Positions 1-9,607 are shown, numbered from the stretch's first letter. The stretch: 64,000 nt of DNA from Paenibacillus barengoltzii NBRC 101215 (GCF_004000745.1 NZ_BILV01000006.1:16825-80824), one strand, 5' to 3'. Notes: generated by a model not told the origin, from the sequence alone. Made by a program: numbers and translations.

Positions 1-10
1 GGAGTTACAC

Positions 11-964
11 ATGGTACATCCAACTTCAGGGATTCATCATATCACCGCATTTGCAACCGACCCGCAGGCGAATGTCGATTTTTACGCAGGAGTGCTGGGG
101 CTCCGATTAGTCAAAAAAACGATCAACTTCGATGCCCCGGAGGTGTACCATTTGTACTTCGGCGATGAGGACGGGAATCCGGGAACGATTATGACCTTCT
201 TCCCGACGCCCGGGGCTCGGCGCGGCCGGGTTGGCGGCGGCCAGGTTGGAATCACCACCTTCGCCATCCCAGTCGGCGCGATGGACTTCTGGCGGGAACG
301 CCTGGGCAAATTTGGCATCTCCACGACCGAGACTCGCCGATTCGGCGAAACCTACCTGCATTTCCATGACACGGACGGACTCCAGCTAGAGCTGGTGGAA
401 CGCGCTGCGGGTCCGCTTAACATGTGGTCGTTTGGCGGCGTTCCGGCCGATTGGGCGATCAAAGGCTTTGGCGGCGCGGTGCTCTACAGCATGGCCCCAG
501 AGAAAACGGCTGCGTTGCTCGAAACCGTATTGGGCTTGCAGAAGCTTGGAACAGAGGGCCATTATACCCGCTTCAAAGCCGAGGGTGACCTTGGCGACGT
601 GATCGACGTCAACATCAAGCCGTTGGATTACGGGGCGGGCGGAGCCGGGACGGTGCATCACATCGCCTGGAGAGCCCGGGACTTTGCGGAACATGAAGCC
701 TGGAGAGTTCGGGTTGCCGAGCACGGCTATCATCCGACGCCCATTGTGGACCGGCAATATTTTCACGCGTTGTATTTCCGGGAGGAGGGCGGCATCTTGT
801 TCGAAATCGCTACAAATCCGCCGGGGTTCGCCAATGATGAGTCGCCGGAGCATTTGGGGGAACGGTTGATGCTTCCCGCTTGGTATGAACCGCATCGTGA
901 AGCCATTGAACAAAACCTCACCCCGTTTGAAGTCCGGGTGCTGAAGGAGGACCTGCTGGGATGA
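11..964 (+). CDS. mhqE: Ring-cleaving dioxygenase, VOC family (MhqE/MhqO-like)
   Basis: A 317-residue cytosolic protein made of two glyoxalase/VOC halves. Likely metal ligands are His9/His10 in GIHHITAF, the VHHIAWRA histidines in the second half and the Glu of ILFEIATNPPGF. Members of this family open hydroquinone or catechol rings and protect against quinone and electrophile stress. A GGAG at the very left edge of the window sets the ATG; the promoter, and any MhqR-type operator, lies outside. The stop overlaps the next start as ATGA, so it is translationally coupled to an MhqD-like esterase, the same pairing as Bacillus mhqED. The family call is firm; the exact substrate is inferred. Confidence 0.85.
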   Translation: MVHPTSGIHHITAFATDPQANVDFYAGVLGLRLVKKTINFDAPEVYHLYFGDEDGNPGTIMTFFPTPGARRGRVGGGQVGITTFAIPVGAMDFWRERLGKFGISTTETRRFGETYLHFHDTDGLQLELVERAAGPLNMWSFGGVPADWAIKGFGGAVLYSMAPEKTAALLETVLGLQKLGTEGHYTRFKAEGDLGDVIDVNIKPLDYGAGGAGTVHHIAWRARDFAEHEAWRVRVAEHGYHPTPIVDRQYFHALYFREEGGILFEIATNPPGFANDESPEHLGERLMLPAWYEPHREAIEQNLTPFEVRVLKEDLLG

Positions 965-1596
965 AGCTAAAGCATATTTACAAGCCGGGGATAACGACGG
1001 CTAGCGGTGAATCGGCGCCACCTCCATTGCTATTGCTTCACGGAACCGGCGGTACGGAGCGGGACCTGTTGCCGCTGGCAGAGATCATCTCCCCAACTTC
1101 CGCTGTGCTTAGCGTCCGAGGGAACGTGTTGGAGAACGGGATGCCGCGCTTCTTCCGGCGGCTGGCGATGGGCGTATTCGATGAGGAGGATCTGGTGCTG
1201 CGCACGAAGGAGCTGCATGAATTCCTGGACGAGGCGGCAGAGCGCTACGGCTTCGATCGGCGCCGCCTCGTGGCCGTGGGGTATTCCAACGGTGCCAATA
1301 TCGCGGCAAGCCTCCTGTTCCACCATGCGGGCGCACTCAGCGGGGCGATTCTGCACCATCCGATGGTTCCACGGCGGGGCGTGCCGTTGCCGGAGATGGC
1401 AGGAATCCCTGTCTTTATCGGGGCGGGACGGAACGACGCGATGTGCAAACCGGAGGAAACCGAGGAGTTGGCGGGGTTGCTCCGAGGTGCCGGGGCCCAA
1501 GTGCATGTGCATTGGGAGCCTTACGGGCATCAGTTAACCGAAACCGAGGTTCAGACAGCGGCAGCGTGGTTTCGAGACCATCTGCTAAATCAATAA
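961..1596 (+). CDS. mhqD: Alpha/beta hydrolase, phospholipase/carboxylesterase family (MhqD-like)
   Basis: A 211-residue alpha/beta hydrolase. LLLLHGTGGTERDL supplies the oxyanion region, GYSNG the nucleophilic serine elbow, GRNDAMC the aspartate and EPYGHQL the histidine. No signal peptide is seen, so it should be cytosolic. It overlaps the upstream dioxygenase gene by 4 nt (ATGA) and is followed by a strong terminator, giving a two-gene operon at least. In Bacillus the equivalent MhqD acts with a ring-cleaving dioxygenase in the response to quinones; that role is carried over by analogy. Confidence 0.8.
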   Translation: MKLKHIYKPGITTASGESAPPPLLLLHGTGGTERDLLPLAEIISPTSAVLSVRGNVLENGMPRFFRRLAMGVFDEEDLVLRTKELHEFLDEAAERYGFDRRRLVAVGYSNGANIAASLLFHHAGALSGAILHHPMVPRRGVPLPEMAGIPVFIGAGRNDAMCKPEETEELAGLLRGAGAQVHVHWEPYGHQLTETEVQTAAAWFRDHLLNQ

Positions 1597-1607
1597 TCTA
1601 ACCTTCA

Positions 1608-1650
1608 ACAAAGGCAGTTCGGAGCACATTGCTCTGAACTGCCTTTGTTT
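1608..1650 (+). terminator. Rho-independent terminator after the mhqED-like pair
   Basis: Two 19-nt arms (1608-1626 and 1630-1648) pair completely with one G-U wobble around a 3-nt loop. The downstream arm contains CTGCCTTTG and runs into a T-rich stretch. Confidence 0.85.
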
Positions 1651-1700
1651 GTTGGATAAATTAAGTCCCCACAAATGAAAGGTTTTGTGCTAGCATAAAA

Positions 1701-1715
1701 TGTGTGCGCTTACAT
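1701..1715 (-). promoter_or_regulatory. Candidate cre (CcpA) site ahead of the first regulator
   Basis: Read on the minus strand this is ATGTAAGCGCACACA, a full match to the catabolite-responsive consensus WTGNAANCGNWNNCW. A TAAAAT at 1696-1701 could be a -10, which would place the site at the transcription start. It sits about 60 bp before the response-regulator start and would put the xylan-uptake regulators under glucose repression. Binding is inferred. Confidence 0.55.
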
Positions 1716-1776
1716 GGTGGATATTGGCTGAATTATAGATCCATGGAATTCACGTAAAAAGGGAGGGATGACAGCG

Positions 1777-3351
1777 ATGTTGCAAGTGCTTCTGGTTGAT
1801 GATGAGCCTTGGGTGCTGGAGGGTCTGCGAACCATGGTGAATTGGGAAAGGCACGGCTTTCAAGTCTGCGGTGAAGCGCTGGACGGTCCGGAGGCTTTAG
1901 TCAAAATGCAGGAACTGCGACCTGAACTAGTCGTCACAGATATCCATATGCCTGTCATCAGCGGCTTGGAACTGATCGAACGGAGTAAACGGCTGCTCGC
2001 AAGGCCCCCTAAATTTGTGATTCTAAGCGGTTACGACGATTTTAACTACGCCCTTACGGCGATGCGGCAACGGGTGGCGGAGTATTTACTGAAGCCGATT
2101 GACGAAGACGAGTTCGGGGCCATTCTGGACCGTCTCGGTCAGATGATTGCCGAGGAGCGGGAACTGGAGCAGTCCAAGTTACGGAAGCAAACGTTATTTA
2201 AAAATAACCTCCTGAACCGATTGATTCAGGGGGAAGATGGCCTTCAGCTGGAGCAGGAGGCGGCCGCCGCGCTTCAGCTCGGGGGTGAGCCGGAGCTGCA
2301 ATGTATGCTGTTCGACGCCGGGATGGATCCGCAACCTCTAAAGCAACGCGTACTCAGTTATTTCTCGAAACCCGCGGATGCGGATCGTTCCTTCATGGAC
2401 GGCTCAGGCCGGTTTGGGATGATCCTGCGGACGGATGAAATGCCGCAGCCGCGGATCGAAGAGATGGGACTGGCGATCAGCAGTGAACTTTCGGAGATAG
2501 GGTCGCCGGCAGTGATTGCCGTCAGCCGTGTCGGGAAAGGCATCCGCTCCATCCGGGAGCTGTACCTGCAAACGCTGGAGACCGTCAAAGCAAAGCGCGA
2601 GAAGGGGAAAACTGGCTTCTTCATGCTATGCCATCTTCCGCAGCCTTACAGTTCGGAGGATGTGTTGAAGGGCAAGGTTGAGCTGCTGTTGGCCGCCGTG
2701 CTTCAAGGGGATCCCGGATCAACGGGAGCAGTGGTGGAGGAAGTGTTTGGCGCCCTTGCCAGCAGCCAGATTGGTCTGGAGACCCTACGAGCTTTCGCAG
2801 CTAATGTGGAGCTCACGTTATGCCGCAGGATCAAGAAGGCCGGCGGCGATGCCGACGCTTTTATGGTTCGTGTGCAGGGGAACGAAGGAGAATCGAACGG
2901 GATCAGCGATTACGCCGCGTTGAAGCCGTATCTCCTAAAGCTGTGCCGGGAAGCCTCGCTGCTGCTAGCCGGATTGCGCCGGAAGAACGAGAATAACACG
3001 ATTTTTCAGGTCATTCAGTACGTGGATGAGGAGTTTCGCAGCAAGCTGAAGCTGCAAACCCTTGCCAAGCAGTTTCATATGAACCCGACCTATTTAGGAC
3101 AGGTGTTCAAAAAAGAAACAGGCAAAACCTTCAACGACTATCTCAACGAGAAACGGCTGGAGGAAGCCAAACGACTGCTGAAGCGCACCTCGATGAAAAT
3201 TTCCGATATTGCGCTGCAGGTGGGTTATCCGAATACGGACTATTTTATCAGCAAATTCAAACAGTCGATTGGTATGCTGCCCTCTGTCTATAAATCCGAG
3301 TTTCAACATGACGGTCCCCAGAAACTAAAGGGGCCCAGATTGGCCGAATAA
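1777..3351 (+). CDS. AraC-type response regulator (YesN-like), xylan uptake cluster
   Basis: 524 residues. An N-terminal receiver has phosphoacceptor Asp55 in VVTDIHMP and the KPIDED lysine motif. A long linker leads to a C-terminal AraC double helix-turn-helix (NPTYLGQVFKKETGK through VGYPNTDYFISKFK). The ATG at 1768 touches the GGGAGG ribosome site, whereas the ATG at 1777 lies about 10 nt after it, so 1777 is chosen (MLQVLLVDDEP). It is followed 18 nt later by a YesM-type kinase and probably receives its phosphate. Such regulators usually activate the adjacent importer and glycosidase genes; a cre-like site lies upstream. Confidence 0.9.
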   Translation: MLQVLLVDDEPWVLEGLRTMVNWERHGFQVCGEALDGPEALVKMQELRPELVVTDIHMPVISGLELIERSKRLLARPPKFVILSGYDDFNYALTAMRQRVAEYLLKPIDEDEFGAILDRLGQMIAEERELEQSKLRKQTLFKNNLLNRLIQGEDGLQLEQEAAAALQLGGEPELQCMLFDAGMDPQPLKQRVLSYFSKPADADRSFMDGSGRFGMILRTDEMPQPRIEEMGLAISSELSEIGSPAVIAVSRVGKGIRSIRELYLQTLETVKAKREKGKTGFFMLCHLPQPYSSEDVLKGKVELLLAAVLQGDPGSTGAVVEEVFGALASSQIGLETLRAFAANVELTLCRRIKKAGGDADAFMVRVQGNEGESNGISDYAALKPYLLKLCREASLLLAGLRRKNENNTIFQVIQYVDEEFRSKLKLQTLAKQFHMNPTYLGQVFKKETGKTFNDYLNEKRLEEAKRLLKRTSMKISDIALQVGYPNTDYFISKFKQSIGMLPSVYKSEFQHDGPQKLKGPRLAE

Positions 3352-3369
3352 GCCCGAGGTGGTGCGAGC

Positions 3370-5166
3370 ATGGGAAGATGGAGATTCCGGGGAAGAGTGA
3401 ACGATATTCCGCTGAAGACGAAATTTATGCTGATCTACCTGATTGGCGTGCTACTGCCGATCCTGGTTATTAACCTGGTGTTCATGGGGCGGATGACTGA
3501 CTTTATTAAAGAGCGCGAGAAGCAGAACCTGGAGATTTCCATGGAGCGTGCCCGTAAGGATATTCTCGATTTTATCGACGGCGGGGTAGCGGTTAGTCAT
3601 GCCCTGAACACCGATAAGACGCTGTATGAAAAGATGGACCGAATCTACTCGGGCCCGGTCGATTTTTACGAAACGTTTGATGAGCAGCTGCGCAATCGGG
3701 TGACCAGCTACATTCCGGTCAATAATCAGATTCTGCGAATCGGGATATACACCACCAATCCGACGATCGTCCCCGGGGGCAATTATCATATGATCAATGA
3801 TGAGGTGAAGGGTAGCGAATGGTACCGGATCTGGAGCAGTTCGTCGGACCCGGTGGTTGTCGCAGCGTACCGCGCATCTCAAGCTACGAACCGAGCGAAT
3901 ACCGAGCCTTATTTCAGCGTGATTGAGAAAATGGACTACTACGATTCCTATAACACCTTCGACAAGCTGCTGCGGATCGATATTGATCTCAGCAAAATTT
4001 ACGACGTGATCGTCCGGGAGCGGGACTACCTGGATTTGTATCTGGTCAACGGGAACGATGAAATCATCGTGTCGGCGGACAGCGGCTATCGGCAGGATAC
4101 AAGTGTGGGTTATCCCAAGCTTGAATTGTCTGCCGAGGATCGGGAGAAGGGGGTGGAGTCCGTAGTCATCGGGAATGCCAAATACGTGAAAGGCTGGCGG
4201 CTGATCGGGATCCCGCAGGGCACCCGGTTGTCCAAGGCGATGTTCGATATGCGCTTGTTCGTTGGGATGTTGGTTGCGGCAATCACCTTATTCACGTCGA
4301 TCTTCATTTTCGTCATGCTCCGCTCCTATCATTACCGGGTGAAGCGGCTCTCGCGCCATATGCAGAAGGTCACTAATGAGAAATTCGATTTGATTAACAT
4401 CGATGAAGGACGCGATGAAATCGGCGGCCTGATCCGCAACTTTAACATGATGACCGCTCGCATCAACGCGTTGATCAACAACGTTTACAAGCTGGAAATC
4501 CAGCAGAAGAGCCTTGAAGCCGAGCGCGTGCGGGCAGAGCTGAACTTCTTGCAGAGCCAGATGAACCCGCATTTTCTGTTTAATACGCTGAACGCGATAT
4601 TAGTGGTCTGTACGAAAAAGAACTACTCCGACGTTACGGACATCATTAAGAACTTGTCCAAGCTGCTGCGCCGGTTGCTCCGCTGGAAGGAGGACCTCGT
4701 TACGCTGGAAGAGGAGATTCGGTTTATCGACATGTATTTGAAAATCGAAAAATTCCGCTTCCGGGATAAATTCGAGTACGTCTTCGACATTGAGGAGGCA
4801 GCGCTGCATTATACGATTCCGAAGATGAGCATCCAGCCGCTGGTCGAGAACGCCTGCAAGCACGGAATTCAAGCGGTGCAGGGCAATGGGCTCGTTACCG
4901 TTAAAGCCCGCGTGGAAGACGGACGGCTTCGCATCGTCATTTCGGATAACGGCAAAGGCATCAAACCGGAGCAGCTGCGGGAAATGCTGCTAACCGTACG
5001 GAGCGAGAACACGTCCGGGAACAGCATTGGCATTCGCAATGTGTATCGCCGATTCGAGTTGTACTACAACGATCAGGTTCGCTTTAACATCGACAGCAAG
5101 CCGGGACAAGGGACAAAAGTGTGTATCGAAATTCCGGTCAAACGGCTTCAACACCAGGGAGGATAA
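3370..5166 (+). CDS. YesM-type sensor histidine kinase
   Basis: A 598-residue membrane kinase. One membrane segment near residues 17-37 precedes a large extracellular sensor region; a second near 297-318 leads into a HAMP-like linker. The His-kinase motif NPHFLFN carries His401. The ATPase domain shows LVENACKHG (N box) and ISDNGKGI (G1). It lies between two AraC-type regulators, which is unusual: one kinase may phosphorylate both. GAGGTGG upstream supports the start. The likely signal is a xylo-oligosaccharide or aldouronate, inferred from the GH10 and importer genes downstream. Confidence 0.9.
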   Translation: MGRWRFRGRVNDIPLKTKFMLIYLIGVLLPILVINLVFMGRMTDFIKEREKQNLEISMERARKDILDFIDGGVAVSHALNTDKTLYEKMDRIYSGPVDFYETFDEQLRNRVTSYIPVNNQILRIGIYTTNPTIVPGGNYHMINDEVKGSEWYRIWSSSSDPVVVAAYRASQATNRANTEPYFSVIEKMDYYDSYNTFDKLLRIDIDLSKIYDVIVRERDYLDLYLVNGNDEIIVSADSGYRQDTSVGYPKLELSAEDREKGVESVVIGNAKYVKGWRLIGIPQGTRLSKAMFDMRLFVGMLVAAITLFTSIFIFVMLRSYHYRVKRLSRHMQKVTNEKFDLINIDEGRDEIGGLIRNFNMMTARINALINNVYKLEIQQKSLEAERVRAELNFLQSQMNPHFLFNTLNAILVVCTKKNYSDVTDIIKNLSKLLRRLLRWKEDLVTLEEEIRFIDMYLKIEKFRFRDKFEYVFDIEEAALHYTIPKMSIQPLVENACKHGIQAVQGNGLVTVKARVEDGRLRIVISDNGKGIKPEQLREMLLTVRSENTSGNSIGIRNVYRRFELYYNDQVRFNIDSKPGQGTKVCIEIPVKRLQHQGG

Positions 5167-5183
5167 TCAGGGGGGAAAGAGCC

Positions 5184-6728
5184 ATGAGATTCAAGGTGTT
5201 ATTGGTGGATGACGAGCCGGCAGCATTGGAGGGGATGCAGCTGTGGATCAACTGGCCGGAGCTGGGCTTTGAGATATGCGGGACTAGCAGCAACGGCGCG
5301 GAGGCGCTGGAGAAGATCGGCCAGCTGCAGCCGGACCTAGTTGTTACCGATGTGCGGATGCCGGGAATGGATGGACTGGAAATGATCGAGGCGTGGCAGA
5401 AGCAGAATACCCGACAGGTCAGCTTTGCGATCGTAAGCGGATACAGTGAATTTCAATATGCACAAAAAGCGCTCCGCTTTGGTGTCACCCGGTATTTGCT
5501 GAAGCCGATTGACGAGGAGATCGCCGCCGAAGAGCTCGGGGCGATCTATCAGGAGCTGGCGGAGGAGCAGGAGCGTCAACGCATCAGCCGGATCGCTTCC
5601 TATGAGGAGACAGTGGGTCTGCTTAAGGGATGGCTCCATCCCTCGCCGGGGCTCCCTCGGGATGAGGGGCGGATCGCTGCGCTTTCGAGCCTGCGGAAGG
5701 CGTGGAATGTGTGTCTCATTCAGCCAAGAGACAGCTGCTTTGCCGAGACCCGGGAGCAAGTTGCCGCCTATGTCGGGGAGAGGGAAGCCATGTATCTCAT
5801 CGATCTGGACTATAGCGGCTTGGATGAGGGCCTTCTGGCCCTGGTGTACGGATTTCATCCCGGCGAGGATGGGCCGGACGGCGCTAAATGGATCAACGAA
5901 CTGGAGAGATTATGCCGCAGTCTTGGAGTCGTCGCATCGGCGGGGCAGGGCGTGACAAGCCTGCAAGAGATTCCAGCTGCGTTCAGACAGGCTCAGACAG
6001 CGATGCAGCATCAGTTTTATGCGGAAGGCCCTGCCGGGATTATGGAGTATCGTAACGTGGCTGCGCTGAAGTTCCACCGCAGGTACGATCAAACCGAGCT
6101 GGTGGATCGCATTATAGGGGCGATTCAACTGCTGGACAAAGCGGGCTTGGAGGAAGGGCTGTCCGAGGCGGAGCGTAGGTTCCGGGAACTTTACCTAACG
6201 CCGGACATCGTGCGTAAATTTGGGATTCATTTGTTTTATCTCATGATGGAACACCTGGAGGAACTCCCGGACAAGGCGGCGGAACTGCAAAGCAAATACG
6301 ACATTCCCGGCACAGTTTCGGCGGTGCCAACCCTGCGGGAATTAATGGACCGGATCCAAGCGTTAGGGACAGAGTGCATCGATGGGCTTCTGATGGACAA
6401 AGCCCAACGGTCCCAGGGAGTCATTCAAGACATCAACGCCTATATCCGGGAGCATTACCGTGAGCCTTTGACGATTAAAAAGTTAGCGGAGGTGTTTTAC
6501 CTTCATCCGGTTTATTTGGGCCAATTACTCCAGAAGAAGAACGGCGTTTCTTTTAACGAAATGATCCATAACTTTCGCATTGAAGAAGCCGTTGGGCTGC
6601 TCCGGGACGGAAGCTTAAATAACGGGGAGATTGCCGAGCGAGTGGGGTACGCGAACTATGGCCAATTCCTGAAGCAATTTGAAAAAAGATTACAAATGTC
6701 GCCTAATGAGTACAGAAACAGGAACTGA
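5184..6728 (+). CDS. Second AraC-type response regulator in the xylan uptake cluster
   Basis: 514 residues beginning MRFKVLLVDDEPAA. The receiver domain has Asp56 in VVTDVRMPGMDG and the LLKPIDEE lysine. The C-terminal AraC domain contains HPVYLGQLLQKK and VGYANYGQFLKQFEK. The start at 5184 follows GGGGGGAAAG by about 6 nt; in-frame upstream codons overlap the kinase gene and are not needed. With the first regulator it flanks a single kinase. The two are clearly different in sequence rather than a recent duplication. It could control a different promoter, or form heterodimers with the first regulator; neither can be decided here. Confidence 0.88.
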   Translation: MRFKVLLVDDEPAALEGMQLWINWPELGFEICGTSSNGAEALEKIGQLQPDLVVTDVRMPGMDGLEMIEAWQKQNTRQVSFAIVSGYSEFQYAQKALRFGVTRYLLKPIDEEIAAEELGAIYQELAEEQERQRISRIASYEETVGLLKGWLHPSPGLPRDEGRIAALSSLRKAWNVCLIQPRDSCFAETREQVAAYVGEREAMYLIDLDYSGLDEGLLALVYGFHPGEDGPDGAKWINELERLCRSLGVVASAGQGVTSLQEIPAAFRQAQTAMQHQFYAEGPAGIMEYRNVAALKFHRRYDQTELVDRIIGAIQLLDKAGLEEGLSEAERRFRELYLTPDIVRKFGIHLFYLMMEHLEELPDKAAELQSKYDIPGTVSAVPTLRELMDRIQALGTECIDGLLMDKAQRSQGVIQDINAYIREHYREPLTIKKLAEVFYLHPVYLGQLLQKKNGVSFNEMIHNFRIEEAVGLLRDGSLNNGEIAERVGYANYGQFLKQFEKRLQMSPNEYRNRN

Positions 6729-6801
6729 AATTTTGAATATGGAACCTTTAATTGTGAACTAGTTGTGGCTGGGTAGCGCTCTTAGAATTAAAGATAAGTT
6801 G

Positions 6802-6816
6802 ATGAAAGGGCTTACA
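6802..6816 (-). promoter_or_regulatory. Cre-like site upstream of the solute-binding protein
   Basis: Minus-strand reading TGTAAGCCCTTTCA, preceded by T, matches the cre consensus except for one base of the central CG. It lies about 45 bp before the lipoprotein start. Weaker than the sites at 1701 and 35126. Confidence 0.35.
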
Positions 6817-6858
6817 AAATAGCTTAAACATCAACAAATCATTACGGAGGTGCTTTAC

Positions 6859-8559
6859 ATGGGGGGCAAGACCAAATCAATGCTCCGGCTCAGCGTTATC
6901 CTGCTGTTATCGCTCAGCGTCATCCTAGCGGGATGTGGCGGCGGTAACAAAACTACCACAGCCGAAACCAACACCGGCAATACGGGGACTACAGGGAACA
7001 ATGCCGGAGATAAAGTCGAACCGCTTGAAATCACCGCGTTTATCGGGGAAGCCGGCCAACAGCCGACGCCGGACAACAAGATTTACAAGAAGATTAAAGA
7101 TGAGCTGGGCGTCACATTCAAATTTGAATTTCTTGCCGGGGACATTGACCAGAAGCTTGGCGTTATGATCGCAGGCTCCGATTATCCCGATATTATGACC
7201 GGCAATACGAAGTTGACGGCAGCAGGGGCTTATATCCCTTTGGAAGATCTGATTGAAGAACATGCACCGAATTTGAAGAAGCACTATGAGAAATATTGGA
7301 ACATGATGAAGGACCCGAATGACGGTCATATTTACATCCTGCCAAACTACGGGGCCTATAACGGGGAAGTCAGCACAACTTGGTATTCGGGTCCGGCTTT
7401 CTGGATCCAAAAGGCTGTGCTGGAGGAGGCAGGATATCCTCAAGTCAAAACGCTTGATGAATATTTTGATCTGCTCATCAAGTACAAGGAGAAACACCCA
7501 ACGATCGATGGCAGCCCAACGATTGGTTTCGAAATTCTGAACTATGACTGGAGAAACTGGGGACTGTTTAATGCGCCGCAGCATCTGATCGGACACCCGA
7601 ATGACGGCGGCGTTGTCGTGAAGGACGGCAAAGCGGAGATTTTCGCCGACAAGGATTATGCTAAACGGTACTACAAGAAGCTGAATGAAATGAATGCCTT
7701 AGGTCTGATCGATAAAGAGACATTTACACAAAACTATGACCAGTATCAAGCGAAAATTTCCAGCGGTACGGTGCTCGGATTTTTTGACCAGCACTGGAAC
7801 TTCCAAGATGCCGAGAATGTGTTAATTACGGCGAAGAAGCATGAAAGAACCTATGTCGGCTTGCCGCTGGTTTACGATACAAGCATTACAGACCATTATC
7901 TGGATCGCCCGGCACTGAACCTGAACAATGGCTTTGGGATCAGCGTAAATGCTGGGGAAGATAAGGCGATCAAAATTCTTAAATTCTGGGATCGCCTGAT
8001 CCAGGAAGATTGGCAAAAAATCATGTCTTGGGGGATTGAAGGCGAAGACTACATTGTTACCGAAGAAGGCCGCTTCATGAAAACCCAAGAGCAACGCGAC
8101 AAGTTTACGGATGCGACTTGGAAACTGGCGAACAAAGCGGATACGTTGCACAAATTCAGTCCGAAAATGGAAGGGTATTTCAGCGATGGGAATGCTACCG
8201 ATGCGGCAGCCCAACCTGAAGAATACCAAGCAGGGCTGGAAGAGTACGATAAAAAATTCTTGGCCGCTTATGGATATAACAGCTATGTTGACTTCTTTAC
8301 ACCAGCACCGGAAAACGAAGTTTCTTATCCGGCATGGTCGGTTGACTTAGTGGAAGGTTCGGAAGCCAAGGTAGTGAACACCAAGCAGAATGATTTGTCT
8401 ACGAAGTATCTGCCTAGAGCGATTTTGGCCGACCCGGCTGATTTCGATAAGGTATGGGATGAATACGTGGGAGAAATCCGCAAGCTCAACATTAAAGCTT
8501 ACGAAGACCGCATTAACGAAGTGTTGCAATGGAGAATTGACAACTGGTCCGTGAAATAA
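6859..8559 (+). CDS. Extracellular solute-binding lipoprotein (LplA family), oligosaccharide importer
   Basis: 566 residues. A type II signal peptide ends in the lipobox LAGC with Cys26, followed by a Gly/Asn/Thr-rich linker and a large periplasmic-binding-type fold typical of LplA/YtcQ proteins. ATG 6859 is 8 nt after ACGGAGG; the GTG at 6850 overlaps that site and is rejected. It should sit outside the membrane and hand substrate to the two permeases downstream. The GH10 neighbour and the resemblance to Paenibacillus aldouronate transporters suggest (methylglucurono)xylo-oligosaccharides. A strong hairpin follows the stop. Confidence 0.9.
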   Translation: MGGKTKSMLRLSVILLLSLSVILAGCGGGNKTTTAETNTGNTGTTGNNAGDKVEPLEITAFIGEAGQQPTPDNKIYKKIKDELGVTFKFEFLAGDIDQKLGVMIAGSDYPDIMTGNTKLTAAGAYIPLEDLIEEHAPNLKKHYEKYWNMMKDPNDGHIYILPNYGAYNGEVSTTWYSGPAFWIQKAVLEEAGYPQVKTLDEYFDLLIKYKEKHPTIDGSPTIGFEILNYDWRNWGLFNAPQHLIGHPNDGGVVVKDGKAEIFADKDYAKRYYKKLNEMNALGLIDKETFTQNYDQYQAKISSGTVLGFFDQHWNFQDAENVLITAKKHERTYVGLPLVYDTSITDHYLDRPALNLNNGFGISVNAGEDKAIKILKFWDRLIQEDWQKIMSWGIEGEDYIVTEEGRFMKTQEQRDKFTDATWKLANKADTLHKFSPKMEGYFSDGNATDAAAQPEEYQAGLEEYDKKFLAAYGYNSYVDFFTPAPENEVSYPAWSVDLVEGSEAKVVNTKQNDLSTKYLPRAILADPADFDKVWDEYVGEIRKLNIKAYEDRINEVLQWRIDNWSVK

Positions 8560-8573
8560 TCCAGGGATTCAAT

Positions 8574-8609
8574 CGAAGAATGGAAGGCATCTAAGCCTTC
8601 CATTCTTCG
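8574..8609 (+). promoter_or_regulatory. Intercistronic hairpin between lipoprotein and permease genes
   Basis: A perfect 15-bp inverted repeat (arms 8574-8588 and 8595-8609, loop ATCTAA) with no T run. This looks like an mRNA stabiliser or processing site, which would leave more transcript for the binding protein than for the permeases, rather than a full terminator. Confidence 0.7.
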
Positions 8610-8639
8610 AAATCTTAGGCTTTGTGGGGAGAACAAAAT

Positions 8640-9605
8640 ATGGATGAGACCTTAATGGACAAACACGCCGTCCCGAAAGCGAAAAGACGAAAACAACAGC
8701 AAATAACCTGGTCCCTGATCAAGAGTCAACGGCAGTTGATCTTCATGTCGGTTCCGTTATTGGCTTATATTATATTGTTTGCTTATGTCCCGGTGTGGGG
8801 CTGGACGATGGCGTTTCAAAATTACAAGCCGGCAAGAAGCTTTGGTCAGCAGGAATGGGTCGGGTTCAAGCAGTTCAAGTTCCTGTTTACGGACGACAGC
8901 TTCCTTCGGGTGCTGCGCAATACGTTGGGGATGAGTATCATCAACCTGGTGCTGGGCTTTGTCACCGCAATCGCTCTGGCCTTGCTGCTGAATGAAATCA
9001 AGAACATTTTCTGGAAAAGAACGGTTCAAACGATCTCGTATCTTCCGCACTTTCTATCCTGGATCATCGTCACAGGGATTGTTGCGACTTCCCTTGCTTC
9101 CGATGGCATTATCAACGATGTTCTGATGCGGCTGCATCTGATCAAGGAGCCGATTCTATGGCTTAGTGAAGGCAAGTATTTCTGGGGCGTCGTTGGTGCC
9201 TCTCATGTCTGGAAAGAGGTTGGCTGGAACACGATCATTTATTTGGCGGCGATGGCGGCGATTGACCCGTCATTATACGAAGCTGCGGATATCGACGGAG
9301 CCAGCCGATACCGGAAGATGTTGCATGTCACGCTTCCCGGCATTAAGCCAACGATTGTCATTCTGCTGATTATGTCCATCGGACATATCCTGGAAGCCGG
9401 CTTCGAGGTGCAATACCTGCTCGGGAACGGTCTGGTGGTGGACTGGGCAGAGACGATTGATATCTTCGTGCTGAAATACGGGATTGCCCAAGGCAACTAC
9501 TCCCTGGCAACCGCCGGCGGGATCTTCAAAACGGTCGTTAGCGTAACCATGCTGCTCCTTGCAAACTGGACCGCCAAACGACTAGGGGAAGAGAGGCTGT
9601 TATAG
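8640..9605 (+). CDS. ABC transporter permease, LplB/UgpA type
   Basis: 321 residues with about six membrane spans and the EAA loop YEAADIDGASRYRKMLHVTLP that contacts the ATPase. The start at 8640 (MDETLMDKH) follows GGGGAGA by about 8 nt; the TTG extension at 8622 is not needed. It forms a heterodimeric channel with the next permease and takes substrate from the lipoprotein encoded upstream. No ATPase gene is nearby, so a shared MsmX-type ATPase elsewhere is likely. Confidence 0.9.
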   Translation: MDETLMDKHAVPKAKRRKQQQITWSLIKSQRQLIFMSVPLLAYIILFAYVPVWGWTMAFQNYKPARSFGQQEWVGFKQFKFLFTDDSFLRVLRNTLGMSIINLVLGFVTAIALALLLNEIKNIFWKRTVQTISYLPHFLSWIIVTGIVATSLASDGIINDVLMRLHLIKEPILWLSEGKYFWGVVGASHVWKEVGWNTIIYLAAMAAIDPSLYEAADIDGASRYRKMLHVTLPGIKPTIVILLIMSIGHILEAGFEVQYLLGNGLVVDWAETIDIFVLKYGIAQGNYSLATAGGIFKTVVSVTMLLLANWTAKRLGEERLL

Positions 9606-9607
9606 AG

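Noticed and set aside
5121..5183. Longer start for the second regulator
   Set aside because: It overlaps the kinase gene and precedes a strong ribosome site at 5170-5179; receiver homology starts at 5184.
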